Assembly (NCBI GenBank): GCA_038501625.1
Contig: JAZAYU010000924.1
Location: forward strand, 1 to 64,000
Direction of reading: 5' to 3'
Length of the DNA: 64,000 nucleotides
From: Corbicula japonica
Lineage: Eukaryota; Mollusca; Bivalvia; Venerida; Cyrenidae
Notes under the pieces: model-generated
Told to the model about the DNA's origin: nothing
What the model saw: the letters and a program-made list of their open reading frames with translations, nothing else
Database searches by the model: none
Shown: one piece after another, positions 44,939-57,126 of the stretch
Position numbering within the stretch: position 1 is the stretch's first letter
How the letters are laid out: every line of letters starts with the position of its first letter
Program-made: the position numbers and the translations under genes

Positions 44939-46065
44939 TTGTTAGAAAATGAATCCTTTACTTCATGGTTTATGGCTTTTATCAAATCCCATGGATGACC
45001 AGTGACCAGAACAGCCTTCATGCAATGCTTACTGATCTGGATCTACACTGTTAGGTTTAAAGTAATTTCTGACCAATGAGTGAAAAGTGTATATCCACAG
45101 ATGTGACCACTGATCTGGATCTACAATGATTGCCCATGTGATAAAATGTGTATTCGTGTAGTAAAGGGTGAAGAAGTTAATATTTTTACCAGAGGGAAGT
45201 TTTGTATACCTTCCGAGATTCTTTAGAGGAGAAATCTAGCACCAGTGTAACAAAACTTACTATATTATCTTCGGGCAAGAGGATGCTAATAGGACATGTT
45301 CAAGACACACGATAGTTGTATTCAGTATAAGCTGACAATAATCAATTTCTAAATGTTTTATTCTGTCTTACTTGGGGCACAGAAAAGGAAGTTAATAGAT
45401 ACCTTCAAAATTTCAGGCCCGACATGAGATGATTGTGGTACGGTGGATGTGTTTTTGAAGACTGACAGAATGTCCCACTGGCTACGTATTTAGATGCTAA
45501 TATGAAATACCGAAAAACACTTAACTAGTAAGATGTTTTATTTATATTATGGCAACGTTGTATAGAAGCATCGATAATACAGAAAAGTAATTAAACAAGA
45601 TTGTTTAAATTCTTATTCTGGAAAATTGAAGAAGTTTGAAAAACCTGTCATTTTGATTTGTTTTAGACTTTTTAACGTTAGATCTCAAAAGATTTGGTAA
45701 CCAGACAGTTTGTCTCGCCTACCTCCCTGGAGTTATGGCCCTTTAGTTGCCTAAACGTGGCCAAGTTTCCGCTCTCTGACAATCGTATTCTGTGGCAGTT
45801 TTGGCAGTCTTGGTCAGACTGTCTTGTACAATGGTGATAGAAAGCTCTACTAACTGGATCTAACATGTCAGATATTTGATCTACACTTGTAGGTTAATGG
45901 GGAAATCTTTTCTTAAAAGAACCTAGAAGCTCGATTTGTTTCTTTTATCCCTGTCATCGTGTTCTTGCTGATTTTACTCCATGTGCTCTGGTCTCGGAAA
46001 GATCATTGAGTACCCGCCCTTTGGCTTTGCAATGCTATTAAATTCTTATGTTTATTTGTTTGTAT

Positions 46066-46124
46066 GCTTTTGCATGCAACATTGTTGAGCTGATGGATGG
46101 GTTGGAGTTATTTCACCAAGACAA
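46066..46124 (+). repeat. Single-copy relative of the 45-bp minisatellite unit
   Basis: This segment aligns without gaps to 61865-61923, the left border plus first unit of the 45-bp array. The first 17 bases (GCTTTTGCATGCAACAT) are identical and 32 of the next 42 match, ending CAAGACAA in both. It exists as one unit only, with no tandem copies around it. Confidence 0.8.
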
Positions 46125-47049
46125 TTTGTACTTGTTTTGTGATATGAGAACCTGTTGGGGCAAGTGTGAGGTTGGTGCACCCTAGAACCTGGTTTAAACC
46201 CCCAGTGGCAATTTGATATGCCACTGACCGTTCCAAGGCGGTAACCCCTCGGGTTCTCATTTTTGTATATTGTTAGTGGCGTCTTTTTTGAAACTGATTA
46301 TTTTATTAACCATGCTCTCTCCACCCTCTCTTCTTCTTGACTGTGTGGGAAGGCTGTTTTTTTCTGAATGTGGCGATTCCTGATATGCATATTTAACCTT
46401 TGTATCATTGAGAACTAGAGAAGTAAGATGACATGTGTTACGTTTTCTCACATACTAGTCTTCACTTTGTATTTAAGTCACCCGGACAACATTCTGCCAG
46501 CAGGCACAGGATTACAAGTGTCACGTCAGTCTACACTTCTATATTTGGGCGACCTGGAGGGCCTGGGAACTTTTAAGTGTCAAGTCTTATGACCTTCTTC
46601 TTTGATTCAATATCAAGTCGATAGACAAACTGTTTTAAAATTCATCAGACTGCAGACACATAAACCAAACTTTTCTTTGATTTATTTCTAGAATTAGGTT
46701 ATTTGTAACCAAGAAGCAACCTGTAATGATCCAGATCACACGGCATGGATGTGTCAGCTGGTCTAGATTTAAACTGCTCACAAAACAATACAGCCCATAT
46801 ATATCGACTAGAGTGTTTTTACTTTATTGTCTGTTGTCCTTTGACTTCACCGAATATGGCTTTTATCCCATGGGCGTCTAGTATAGATCCAGATCAGTCT
46901 GCACATCCATTCAGTCTGATCAGGATCTATACTGTTCACATTTTATTCATCAAGTTTGTTTTTCTGACCAAAAAAGCAAACTGTAGATCCATATCAGACG
47001 TGACTGATGTGCCAGATGACACTAAGTATGTTAGTGTTTAGTTAGTCAT

Positions 47050-48843
47050 GTTTTAACAATTAAGAAAACCAGTTACTTAGCTAGGCTCCATTATCTTACG
47101 GTTTCTTATTTGTTAAAACTTCACTTGATAAATACTAACTGTAACTTAATTTTAAGGACCAGTTAATGTCTTCAGACCTCAATGGTTCCAGGCTTTATAT
47201 ATTAGAATCCTACTTCAGGCACAGGTATATCGGATACCTGCTGTATAGTTTGTTTAATCTTTAAGAAATTGATAAAAAAATCCGAAAAAGTTTGATGCCA
47301 TTTATTTATATATTTTACCTATAGGTAAATGCATTAATATAAATGAAGATAATTTAAAATCATATTCTTGTAGACATGTTCAATCAATAAAATAATAAAA
47401 TTAATACATATACTAAAATATGTTCAATCAATATATAAATGTACATTCATATTTTACAATTGATCTATACTCGAGCACAAAAGAAACGCCTAGTGAATAT
47501 AACAGGCCTGCCTTATCACCGGATTTTATCCGAAATCTCATTTCGGATTTAAAGATACTTCTCCGGATCTCCGGATTTATAGTAATAATTTCCGGATTTC
47601 TATGAAATTGCAAGAAATATAGATTAATTAACCCTAATTTAAAAAGTGGTGCAATGAACGTAATAGTTATTCTACTGCATTCGCGCATTTCCTGTTTACG
47701 AGATAACAAGGACGTGGTCAGTGACATGCTGCCACAGTGCCTCTGACACAATTTTACAATAACCGCATGTCATAAACTTAACAAGGGCATCGAGGTTACA
47801 CCTTCCTTTATCTATTTTCATTGCATGTTCATTCTAATATTATTAGAAACAGGTCTTAACAGGGTAAACAGAAAGTTAAAAAATTAATGATAAAATAGAC
47901 AAAAACTCATTTTAGAACAATTTCTGTAACCATTTCTAACAAAATTGGCAAAATTCATTAAACAACTTATATGAAGAATGTAATTATAAAAGATAATATG
48001 ATAAAACTATCATCATCATCATTAACATCATCGTCATCACTTTTGTTAAGTCAGAATCATATTAAACAAGACAATAAAACAACAACATCAACGTCGTCAT
48101 CATCATCATATTTTGGCAGGCCTAATATAATTTCAACATTTGTCTCTAAATTTCTAAACATGACCCGATACTTGCTGCGTTAGGACATTCATTTCGTATA
48201 CACGCAAGAACCAATGATAAAAGCAGTTTTTTTGTGTGTGAATTATAACATGAAATGTTTGTCTTCTGACTCAAAAATAGATTATAAATAAATTCACTGC
48301 TAACTTGGAGGTAATGATTTCTATTTATTCTTAGCTGAGACGTTTCTTTTGTACTCGAGTATATTTACAATGTACATGTATAATCATCATAAACACTAAA
48401 GTCTTGTAAAATCATGTCGGTATGAAAATTTAAATCAATATAATACACTTGCACTTTTAGTATATACATGTACATTCAATATATAAATGAAACGTCCTTA
48501 GAAAGTTAGATTTTTTAATTGTTACTTTGTTATTAAATATTCAATACATAAACAAGTGTACATGTATGTAATTAAATAATAACTTGAAATGTTTGGAACT
48601 ATTTGTAGTTAATTTAACTATGTTCAAAGGTCCGTTTGTATATACATGTACTTGTACGCGTATAGTCATATTAATACTTGATTAATACTTGTAAATCATT
48701 CGAAATATCACCAACTTTGTTTCAATAAAATTAGATTTAAAAAATCAAAAGTTCTCTGTCTTTTTGTGTACATGTATCATTTGATATTTCGCATAAAGTT
48801 CACGGTTGAATGTAAATCTAGTTTACTTTGATATTTTATTTCA
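47050..48843 (-). repeat. 3' flank of gene B, right arm of the inverted duplication
   Basis: This is the reverse complement of 20961-22745 in several long blocks (see that entry). It differs by the MITE at 47504-48123 and by about 55 extra bases near 47145-47200. The gene B polyadenylation signal AATAAA (minus strand, 48835-48840) lies just past its stop codon. No independent gene is supported here. Confidence 0.85.
47504..48123. mobile_element. hAT-like MITE, 620 bp, inserted in gene B 3' flank
   Basis: The ends are perfect inverted repeats AGGCCTGCC (47504-47512) and GGCAGGCCT (48115-48123). They are flanked by direct repeats AATATAA at 47496-47502 and 48124-48130, giving a 7-8 bp target duplication. 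The homologous 3' flank of gene A (about 22315-22340) lacks the insert and has a single AT-rich site. Ends of the (C)AGGCCTGCC type with a duplication of about 8 bp fit non-autonomous hAT elements. The interior contains TCATCA-rich runs (48009-48025, 48088-48110) and no transposase. Confidence 0.78.
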
Positions 48844-51467
48844 TTATTGATTTTTCAGAGTCAGTGATGCATCATCATCACCATACCACTCCCCCGAGAA
48901 TCTCAAACCCTGTAATAGTGATAATGTCGGCATTGTCTCGATCACGTTCACAATCGTCCTCCATTCCTCCCTGGATGGTCCCTGACAGTAATCTAACTTC
49001 ACCGTGACTGGATGTTGCAGCTGGCCGACACTGATCAACAGTTGTCTCCATGCTGCAGACGACATTGTTAGGAAGTATAGCTCCACATGCTCTAGATGTG
49101 TCATGGCGGGTGAGAAGCGAGGTATGACGTCATCCATATCGATCTCCACAAGCTTGAGATACTGTAGCTGAGTTAATGTAGGAATGGTTTGCATCATCTC
49201 CTGGCAGAATGTCATCCTGACTAACGTTAATGATGATAGGACCGGTGCTGCACGTAGATCTTGCCACAATGTGGCGCTGGCTCTGGCTTTCATCTTCTCT
49301 TCCCGTGGCCGGAACTCGAGCTTCTCCAGACATGCTGGATTCACGTGTAGCTCTCTACATGGTACGTTATAAAGATGCAGCATCTTCAGCTTGAGACGAT
49401 GTAGGTCCAAGGTGACGTCACAATTACGGTACTGACCGTCGTGGTCCGAGCAGTGTATGTCCACCAGATTGAGCTGTGTCAGTGTTGTGGTCTGGCTTAT
49501 ATAAGCATAGAGACATTTAAAGTTACTGTGAGTCAAGACAACTTTAGCAACATCCAATGATTGTAGGCATGTCAGTCCTGTGAGCGCCGTTATACTGATA
49601 TCGGACAGAGAGATACCATATCCTGATAGTGTCAGACATTTCAATGTACGGGCTGATTCAGTGAGAAAGTCAGCCAGCCATACTGGTTCCTTGCGACAGA
49701 ATTCTACTCTCAATGTCTCCAGGGAGGTGAACACACCAGGATCCAGCGACTGCATGAACGCTGTATACTGATCTGATACTAGTAGCGATTTCACGTGACC
49801 TTTGTTAAAGTGTATAACCGTTTTCAATGTAGATAAATCTACTGGAGGGTACATGTACCATGTATCAAGCACAACATAAAGATCGATGGGACAACTTGCA
49901 TTTCCATTTCTCATACTTTCTTGTAAACACTGCATCTGCATTGATTGGTAAGAGAGTAATGTTTTAGCGTCATTATCATTATACATGTTAGGTCTACGCC
50001 TACGCGTCACACCGTCAAGGTCAACGATCGTCTGCAGCTCACCGGAAATACATGTATATACTTCCGGATTAATACCACATACAAAAACAAATACATTGGA
50101 CATTTCTAATATGCTTGAAATCGATGAACAAACTTCAAGAATAGTTGATTTCATAGTCCCGTTGTTCCATTCAGACACAATGTACAAGGCAGACATAAAT
50201 TCTTGAATGGATTTATGTTGGAAGAAAACTTGATAGCGCTTTACCGAGACTTTACTTATGTCCTTGCTTTGACTCAACAGACCGATTTTCAGACAAAACT
50301 CGAGTTCCTGCTCTGTTAGAAATTTCAACACAGTTGTGCTGTCAATCACCAAACTGGATTCTTTTATCTTCTGAAATAAGGCATAGAACGCCAACTTCCC
50401 GAGCTTTAAGAGTAAGTTCATATACTGAATACACAACGTGTTATGTCTCAAACATTCTGGGACTGTAATATTACGTTCCGAGTTTCCAGTAGGAAGGGTC
50501 GGTGCATTTTTCTTATTCAACCCCCGCTGAAGAGTTAATTCAATAGTGTTACTGTACGTTTCACATTTTGACTTGCCGATGCTAAGACCATCAAACCAGA
50601 TGCAAATTAGTTGAAGTAGTATGAACGGAATTAAACGGATATCCCCGAGTTTTACCGAAGATACTTTTCTATCAAAGTCTGTCATATCACGCTCTTTTTC
50701 GCCGCTGTTTTCGCTGAGAAGTTTAACTGCATTTGATTTCAGTTCATTAAAAGTTGTATCGTCGAGCGGGGAGATTTCTAGATGCCGGTCGATGAGGTTC
50801 GTCGGCAGCCCTATTGTACTAAGCTTCCAGGGCCTAGTAGTTGTAAGAACGGTGCAGTTCCCACGATAGTTGTTGTGCGGTATTCCCGGTGTTCGTGTAC
50901 AAGTCTCTGGATGGACCCACTCGTCTAGTCCATCGATAATGACTAGACATGTTTTATTTTGTAATATAGTTGCTATAAACTGTTCTGAATATAGTTCTTT
51001 GTTAGGCAAATTTTGTAACACAAGTTTGAGAATAAGTTCATCAAGATTGCACGTGTCACCCTGGAAGTCTCGCAAGTGTAACAGGAACAAGAACTCAAAG
51101 CGTTTTAGTGCATCTACGTCCTTCTTTTTAAATTTTCTGTTCGTTAAATTAAATGTTTTTTGTGCCTGACACCATGTCATAGCAACCTTTTGAGTAAAGG
51201 ACGTCTTCCCGTAGCCAGCGTTAGCCTCGACGTATATGTTTTTGAAAGGAATATTGTCGTCGTTGAGGAACAACTCCCGGTACGACCTGACCGGCGTCTT
51301 TTCTGAATGTTCGTTTCCCTGTCCAAAGGCATTGGGTTTGATAAATGCAGAAATCGGGGGTTGCACGTACAGCTCCGTCAAAGGAACAGCAAAATCTTCT
51401 ACCAGAGGTGAGGCAGGGATCATGGACTCTTTCTCGTTGTAGAAACGTACGAGTTCTTTTTTTAATT
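48844..51467 (-). CDS. NLR-like gene B, main exon: NACHT, winged-helix-like and LRR regions
   Basis: This uninterrupted exon runs on the minus strand after acceptor TTATGCTTCCAG (51479-51468). Phase 1 splicing gives ELKKELVRFYN. The ATG codons at 51483 and 51477 are intronic. It carries Walker A ANAGYGKTS (around 51200), Walker B LVIIDGLDEW (around 50925-50950), sensor TVLTTTRPW (around 50830) and FFQHKSIQEFMSALYI. At least seven LRR-like segments follow, up to the TAA at 48844-48846. Amino-acid identity to gene A is about 75-80 percent by eye. It lacks gene A's 27-residue NACHT duplication and has one fewer LRR near 49010-49065. Upstream HEPN and coiled-coil exons are not found in 51468-64000. 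With a gene A-sized intron they would lie outside the window, otherwise B is a single-exon duplicate. Confidence 0.87.
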
Positions 51468-52793
51468 CTGGAAGCATAAACACATTTCAACAAATCAATT
51501 GTATGGCTTAAATAAATATATATTACTGAGAGAAAATGAATTGTTATTAACGAGTTTTTAAATATTCGTTAACGTTTTTACCTTACAATAACGTTCCAAA
51601 CCCACTTATGATTATGGCCGTATACGTACACAAATTTATGCAAGTGTGAACATGTTTATAAGGCTTCACATGTCGTTCACATAGTTTTACCATAAATTTG
51701 AAGGGTCATGTATTCATTTTTTTAAATTATGCCACTGCCAAACCTGTGTTTAAGAAAAGACGTCCACTATCAATTAAATTAGATTATGCTAAAACATATC
51801 AAGATAGACCCCGACCTTCTGTCAGTAAAGTACATTATTGATAACTTAACAGTCACGTGCCCATGAAAGTGCCACAATTAATAACAGTGTTGTAATATAA
51901 ACGTTACGCTTTTAATAACACAGATTCCCTGTATTCATTCACTTCACGACGTTTATAGGCTTTTAGAAATGGTGTTTAGAATAGGATAACCATTCAATTA
52001 AGACATTCAGTTAACTTGCATTACCACTGCATAAATACATGTTAACACACCCGTCAACCGGCACAGCCAGGAGCGGACGGCTCATCCAGGACCAGACACG
52101 GTAAGTTTTATTCATAACTGACAACGGTGTAATTAAATATCATTTTCTTTTGTTATCTTTAACTCTTGGAAAGAAATATCGGTCGCATAAACGGATAACA
52201 ATAACTGATTTCCCTTTTAGAAGTTGGAAAGGGTTAATAAAGTATATATCTTGTCAGTATCATTACAGTTACGTGAAAATTTAAAACTTTTGTATTGCTT
52301 AGTTTTGTGAATTTATTAAAAAGAGTTTAAGGAATTTTTAGGTCAACTTTTTTCTTAATTTTCCTACTTATCTTACTTATCTTACCGTACATTCAATCAG
52401 TGCTGTTATCAGTTACGTCCTTTGAAGGGCGTTGAGCACGATACTTATGTGCTTTGTTTACAGTACCTCTAAAATTACTTTTAATATTTCGGCCAGTTTA
52501 TAGATAGGTGGTTTCAATATCCCAGCCAATATTGGTTTGGATATTGTCCAATCGTCCTCAATGATATACTTCCTGCTTTTTATATTTTGCCTTTGGTGTC
52601 GTCGTCTGTGATATGCAGGATTTATATTCTAAGATCCCCTGTCAAAATTTTATTTTGTTTAGTTCCGCCCATTGTTTTCTCGTTTAGGGCAAACCCATTC
52701 TTTTAATCTGAAAAGACCTAATTGAAGGTTCCATGTTCACCGCCATATGCATACCATCTTTTGGAATGGTCCAAAATTGTACTATTTAATGGT
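51468..52793. other. Upstream region of gene B, no gene seen
   Basis: On the minus strand this should be intron of gene B, if it has upstream exons. On the plus strand, 52060-52099 is unusually GC-rich (AGGAGCGGACGGCTCATCC) and is followed by GTAAGT. That could be a non-coding first exon of an unknown plus-strand transcript, but nothing else supports it. Confidence 0.4.
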
Positions 52794-52922
52794 GTAATTA
52801 CTGAGTTGCGCTCAACCCGGGGCTAGGCGGCGTTGGCAGTAATATGCATTCCCATTACTGCCCATGAACAGGCTCAATCGAACCGAGCCTGCAGTATTTT
52901 CATATTTGTCGTGTTCGGTGGC
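52794..52922 (+). repeat. Dispersed repeat, copy 2 (pair with 43352-43473)
   Basis: TAATTACTGAGTTGCGCTCA, then GGGGCTAGGCGGCGTTGGCA and ATGAACAGGCTCAATCGAAC match copy 1. The short minus-strand open frame 52812-53015 overlaps it and is not considered a gene. Confidence 0.82.
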
Positions 52923-53296
52923 TTTCAAAGTTTCCTTTTCATCAGTTCTATTACTGTATGCAAATAGAGATACATTAGTAACATTCATAACGTGCAAAGT
53001 TTCAACGAACGGCATTTTGTCATTATTTTGATATTTTTCTTTTTAACGATGAACGTGCTTGGGTGGAGTGTAGTAAGCCCTAAACATTGTCAAGCGTTTG
53101 GCGCTATAACAACATTGACTGGTCAGTAAAATTCCTGTCTAGGACGGTATCCGAGGTAAACAGAAATTTACACAGTTCGGCACGAGAAATAACATCATAA
53201 TTTAGAAAATAATTAATCTGTTGGACACAAAATTGTTTATAGTTTATTTAGCGGATACGGGATAATGAAGTGTGTTGTGATTATTGATTCCTTAAG

Positions 53297-54126
53297 GTAT
53301 TTCATAGCCCCACTAGTACAGATGCACTAATGATGAGCTGTGAAAATTAAATTATCTTTTTTTCAACAATTTCCAAACAAACTGTTCTTATATTGTTACA
53401 AACAGATGAATATTGATTATAACAGGGGACAATTGTTGAAAAAAAAAAGAATTTTGTAAGAAAAGTAATAAAATGTGGTACCTGCTATGTTGTCTAATCC
53501 GGGTGTCAAAATAAAGCACTTTCCGCTCAAATATATCAAAAATAATTAATCACAATATCCAGTTTAATGTTCCATCTAGGGTCACCCAGTGTTAGTTTTT
53601 CAAAATAACTTGAAAATATTGCTCTTATAAATCAAAATCCAAACACATCATTCTTTGTCCCATGAGGTCACTCACCCATGCAAAAAGCATGCAAATCATG
53701 CCCACTTGAGTTTACCTGTAGGACAGTTTAATCTCTACATGTATAACAATGTAAATCTTGTGTAATGGTATTTGTGCAGTGTTTTGAAATTCATAATAGT
53801 CAATGTTTAAAAAGTTATTTTGAAAAAGTAACACTGGGTGACCCTAGATGGAACATTGAATTGGATATTGTAATTAATTGTTTTGGATTTATTTGAGTGG
53901 AAAATGCTTTATTTTGACACCCAGATTAGACAACATAGCAGGTACCACATTTTATTACTTTTCTAACAAAATTCATTTTTTTCAACAATTGTCTTCTGTT
54001 ATTATCAATATTCATCTGTTTGTAACAATATAATAACAGTTTGTTTGGAAATTGTTGAAAATAATAATAATTTAATTTTCACAGCTCATCATTAGTGCAA
54101 CTGTACTAGTGGGGCTATGAAATACC
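53297..54126. mobile_element. Foldback (long-TIR) element flanked by TTAA, 830 bp
   Basis: The element is flanked by TTAA at 53293-53296 and 54127-54130. It begins GGTATTTCATAGCCCCACTA and ends in its reverse complement. The inverted arms are about 325 bp each (53297-53625 and 53800-54126), with around 90 percent identity by eye and a loop of about 175 bp. A TTAA target duplication fits piggyBac-type transposition. No transposase is present, so it is non-autonomous. The arms could make double-stranded RNA if transcribed. Confidence 0.87.
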
Positions 54127-54130
54127 TTAA

Positions 54131-54957
54131 GGAAAGGAGGCATTGGTTTTTATGAATGGAACGTGCTGGGAGGTTGAGGATAATTATTACGTTTTATTGT
54201 TCTATCGTAAATTCTCATATTGAACAACACACATAAAAGATATTGTTAAAACAAATACAACCGAAATATAAATGTTCGGAAAGAGGCTAATAGCAATAAA
54301 CAAACAAATTGAACAACAAACACAACGCAAGAGACTGCAACAAATGCTACAACACACATAAAATAGGGGTCTGAAAAAAACAAAACAAACACATGAAATG
54401 AGAGACAGTAATCAACAAATAAAAAAACAAAACAAAACACATAATCGATAATTTACAATTGTAATAAACAAATGCATTTTTGAAAATTTACATCCAAATT
54501 TCAGTTGCATACTTTTAAATACAGTGAAATTTTAAAGAAATTATGTTATACAAATAATTTGCATATAAAGGAATTAACTACTTACCTGTAAAACCTGCTT
54601 TACGTGGTCCCATGGATGCACCCGCCCCCATATCTGCAACGGTTTTACGGTATAGTTAATACTTGGTCCGCACCTGAAAGACCTTTAAGCATTTATCACT
54701 GGTGATCAGGTATAAGTGTTATTTTAGACAATTGTTTCATCATCATACTCATTATCGCTAATACTTGATCTCAAATTGTATATTTGTCTCAATATATGTC
54801 CAGATCATAACTATGGCATGACAAAACATTGCAACATTTTATATCGTCGAATATCAATCGTCTATTTTTATCTATTTATACTTATTATTATAAAAAAATT
54901 ATTTATTTAATGCGATCAAATATTATTTCAGTAATTACATATATTTATTACAACGGT
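54131..54957. other. Gene-free AT-rich stretch
   Basis: A-rich runs with AACAAAC motifs. The minus-strand frame at 54246-54440 is low-complexity hydrophobic and is not supported as a gene. Confidence 0.55.
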
Positions 54958-57126
54958 CTGTGTTTTCATCCGGTTACTATTCAACTCAGAACATACAAAG
55001 CTACCATCCATGCATTTTAGCCACCATGATCAGATTTCTTATTGCACAAACTATACATAATTTAAAAAGAATCTCACATTTTTTATTTAAACAATCATTT
55101 TAATGCATTTATTTCAAGGGTACCCCATATATTTAAAAAATCGACCGGGACCAAAGTGCGAAACTGTACCCTGCCCACTTAAGAACTTGCGTCTCCCTCT
55201 CAAGTCTCATATATCCCCCTTTCATCTCAGGTTTGATCCTTTTCGGGTTCAACAAAGCACTTTAATCATGTTTTATTAGCCAAATGAGGTAGATAGAGCC
55301 AATCTGACACCTACACCCTTATAAAGGGAAATAAGCAGAATATCACCCCCTAGGGCAGGGTGATAGTATTTCTGTTACAGATGCCAAACCTCCCATCAAA
55401 ACTGAGAAAAATGACTGTTTTCAACTCAAACTATGTTCAGATATTGCATTTGCATTTCATCAAAGTCAACTTTCGCATACGAAAAATTCAGGTTTTTACC
55501 TTAAAGGCGCAGGGTACAGTTTCCGATGCGGCTTTCGGAGTCTGGGACTGCGCGCGAACTCTTGTTTACTGAAAATACAAAATTTGTACTGCTAAAATTG
55601 TGTTGTTGTATTTTCTGTCTTGGAGGGGGGTGGTATCATGTAAACAACAAGCAACTGGTCTACAGTAATTATCCTTCAGGATTTAATAAGACCTATAAGC
55701 TCACCCCTACCCCTGTTTTTCCAGTGCAAATTTGGCTAAAATCCTACATATCTGAAAGCCTGCAAAATATTTCCTGCAGGAACTTTTGAAATAGAACCCC
55801 TTTCCTGTTAATATTTAATATGTGCCCAATTCCCCAAGCAGATGGAAAGTGTCTCCCATCCAGCTTGATTTTTCAGCATTTGTCATTGAAATACCTCACC
55901 GTCAAATTAATCTCAGATTCAGCCGAGCACACTGTGTTTTCATCCGGTTACTATTCAACTCAGAACATACAAAGCTACCATCCATGCATTTTAGCCACCA
56001 TGATCAGATTTCTTATTGCACAAACTATACATAATTTAAAAAGAATCTCACATTTTTTATTTAAACAATCATTTTAATGCATTTATTTCAAGGGTACCCC
56101 AAATATTTAAAAAATCGACCGGGACCAAAGTGCGAAACTGTACCCTGCCCACTTAAGAACTTGCGTCTCCCTCTCAAGTCTCATATATCCCCCTTTCATC
56201 TCAGGTTTGATCCTTTTCGGGTTCAACAAAGCACTTTAATCATGTTTTATTAGCCAAATGAGGTAAATAGAGCCAATCTGACACCTACACCCTTATAAAG
56301 GGAAATAAGCAGAATAATACCCCCTAGGGCAGGGTGATAGTATTTCTGTTACAGATGCCAAACCTCCCATCAAAACTGAGAAAAATGACTGTTTTCAACT
56401 CAAACTATGTTCAGATATTGCATTTGCATTTCATCAAAGTCAACTTTCGCATACGAAAAATTCAGGTTTTTACCTTAAAGGCGCAGGGTACAGTTTCCGA
56501 TGCGGCTTTCGTAGTCTGGGACTGCGCGCGAACTCTTGTTTACTGAAAATACAAAATTTGTACTGCTAAAATTGTGTTGTTGTATTTTCTGTGTTGGAGG
56601 GGGGTGGTATCATGTAAACAACAAGCAACTGGTCTACAGTAATTATCCTTCAGGATTTAATAAGACCTATAAGCTCACCCCTACCCCTGTTTTTCCAGTG
56701 CAAATTTGGCTAAAATCCTACATATCTGAAAGCCTGCAAAATATTTCCTGCAGGAACTTTTGAAATAGAACCCCTTTCCTGTTAATATTTAATATGTGCC
56801 CAATTCCCCAAGCAGATGGAAAGTGTCTCCCATCCAGCTTGATTTTTCAGCATTTGTCATTGAAATACCTCACCGTCAAATTAATCTCAGATTCAGCCGA
56901 GCACACTGTGTTTTCATCCGGTTACTATTCAACTCAGAACATACAAAGCTACCATCCATGCATTTTAGCCACCATGATCAGATTTCTTATTGCACAAACT
57001 ATACATAATTTAAAAAGAATCTCACATTTTTTATTTAAACAATCATTTTAATGCATTTATTTCAAGGGTACCCCAAATATTTAAAAAATCGACCGGGACC
57101 AAAGTGCGAAACTGTACCCTGCCCAC
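54958..57126 (+). repeat. 974-bp tandem repeat, 2.2 copies
   Basis: CTGTGTTTTCATCCGG starts at 54958, 55932 and 56906, exactly 974 bp apart each time. Copies are about 99 percent identical. Examples of differences are CGGAGTC against CGTAGTC, and AGAATATCAC against AGAATAATAC. The array ends at 57126, just after an element end (see next entry). Duplicated open frames of 60-87 codons (55360 and 56334, 55820 and 56794) repeat with the unit and have no recognisable motif. Confidence 0.96.
55510..57121. mobile_element. Two TIR elements embedded in the 974-bp tandem repeat
   Basis: Each 974-bp period contains a 638-bp segment starting CAGGGTACAGTTTC and ending GAAACTGTACCCTG, which are 14-bp perfect inverted repeats. 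The full copies are 55510-56147 and 56484-57121. A third end at 55160-55173 closes a truncated left copy. The 336-bp spacer between them is also repeated. CAGGG ends are seen in several cut-and-paste families. I see no target duplication and no transposase. Confidence 0.6.

Larger units (their letters stand above)
42442..46934. repeat. Dispersed repeat family with core CAGTGTAGATCCAGATCA
   Basis: The reverse complement of the core (TGATCTGGATCTACACTG or close variants) lies at 42468-42485, 42769-42786, 42868-42885, 45033-45050, 45111-45128 and 46917-46934. The forward orientation lies at 42942-42960 and about 46880-46896, with a weaker copy at 42442. Several are followed by a shared GCCCATGTGATAAAA-type sequence and GTGTAGTAA. 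Surrounding bases (42961-43351, 43701-44319, 45129-46065, 46125-47040) hold no supported gene. Confidence 0.75.

Noticed and set aside
46140..46255. Possible SINE (GTTGGTGCACCCTAGAACC ... GGCGGTAACCCCTC)
   Set aside because: It resembles a repeat I associate with molluscs, but only one copy lies in the window and no A or B box is convincing.
48009..48110. Serine-rich 70-codon frame
   Set aside because: It comes from TCATCA microsatellite runs inside the MITE.
52060..52105. GC-rich exon-like segment followed by GTAAGT
   Set aside because: A single donor match with no downstream coding exon on the plus strand; mentioned only as a possibility in the gap entry.
55360..57051. Duplicated 60-87 codon frames as paired genes
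   Set aside because: They repeat only because the 974-bp unit repeats, have no known motif, and overlap each other in different phases.
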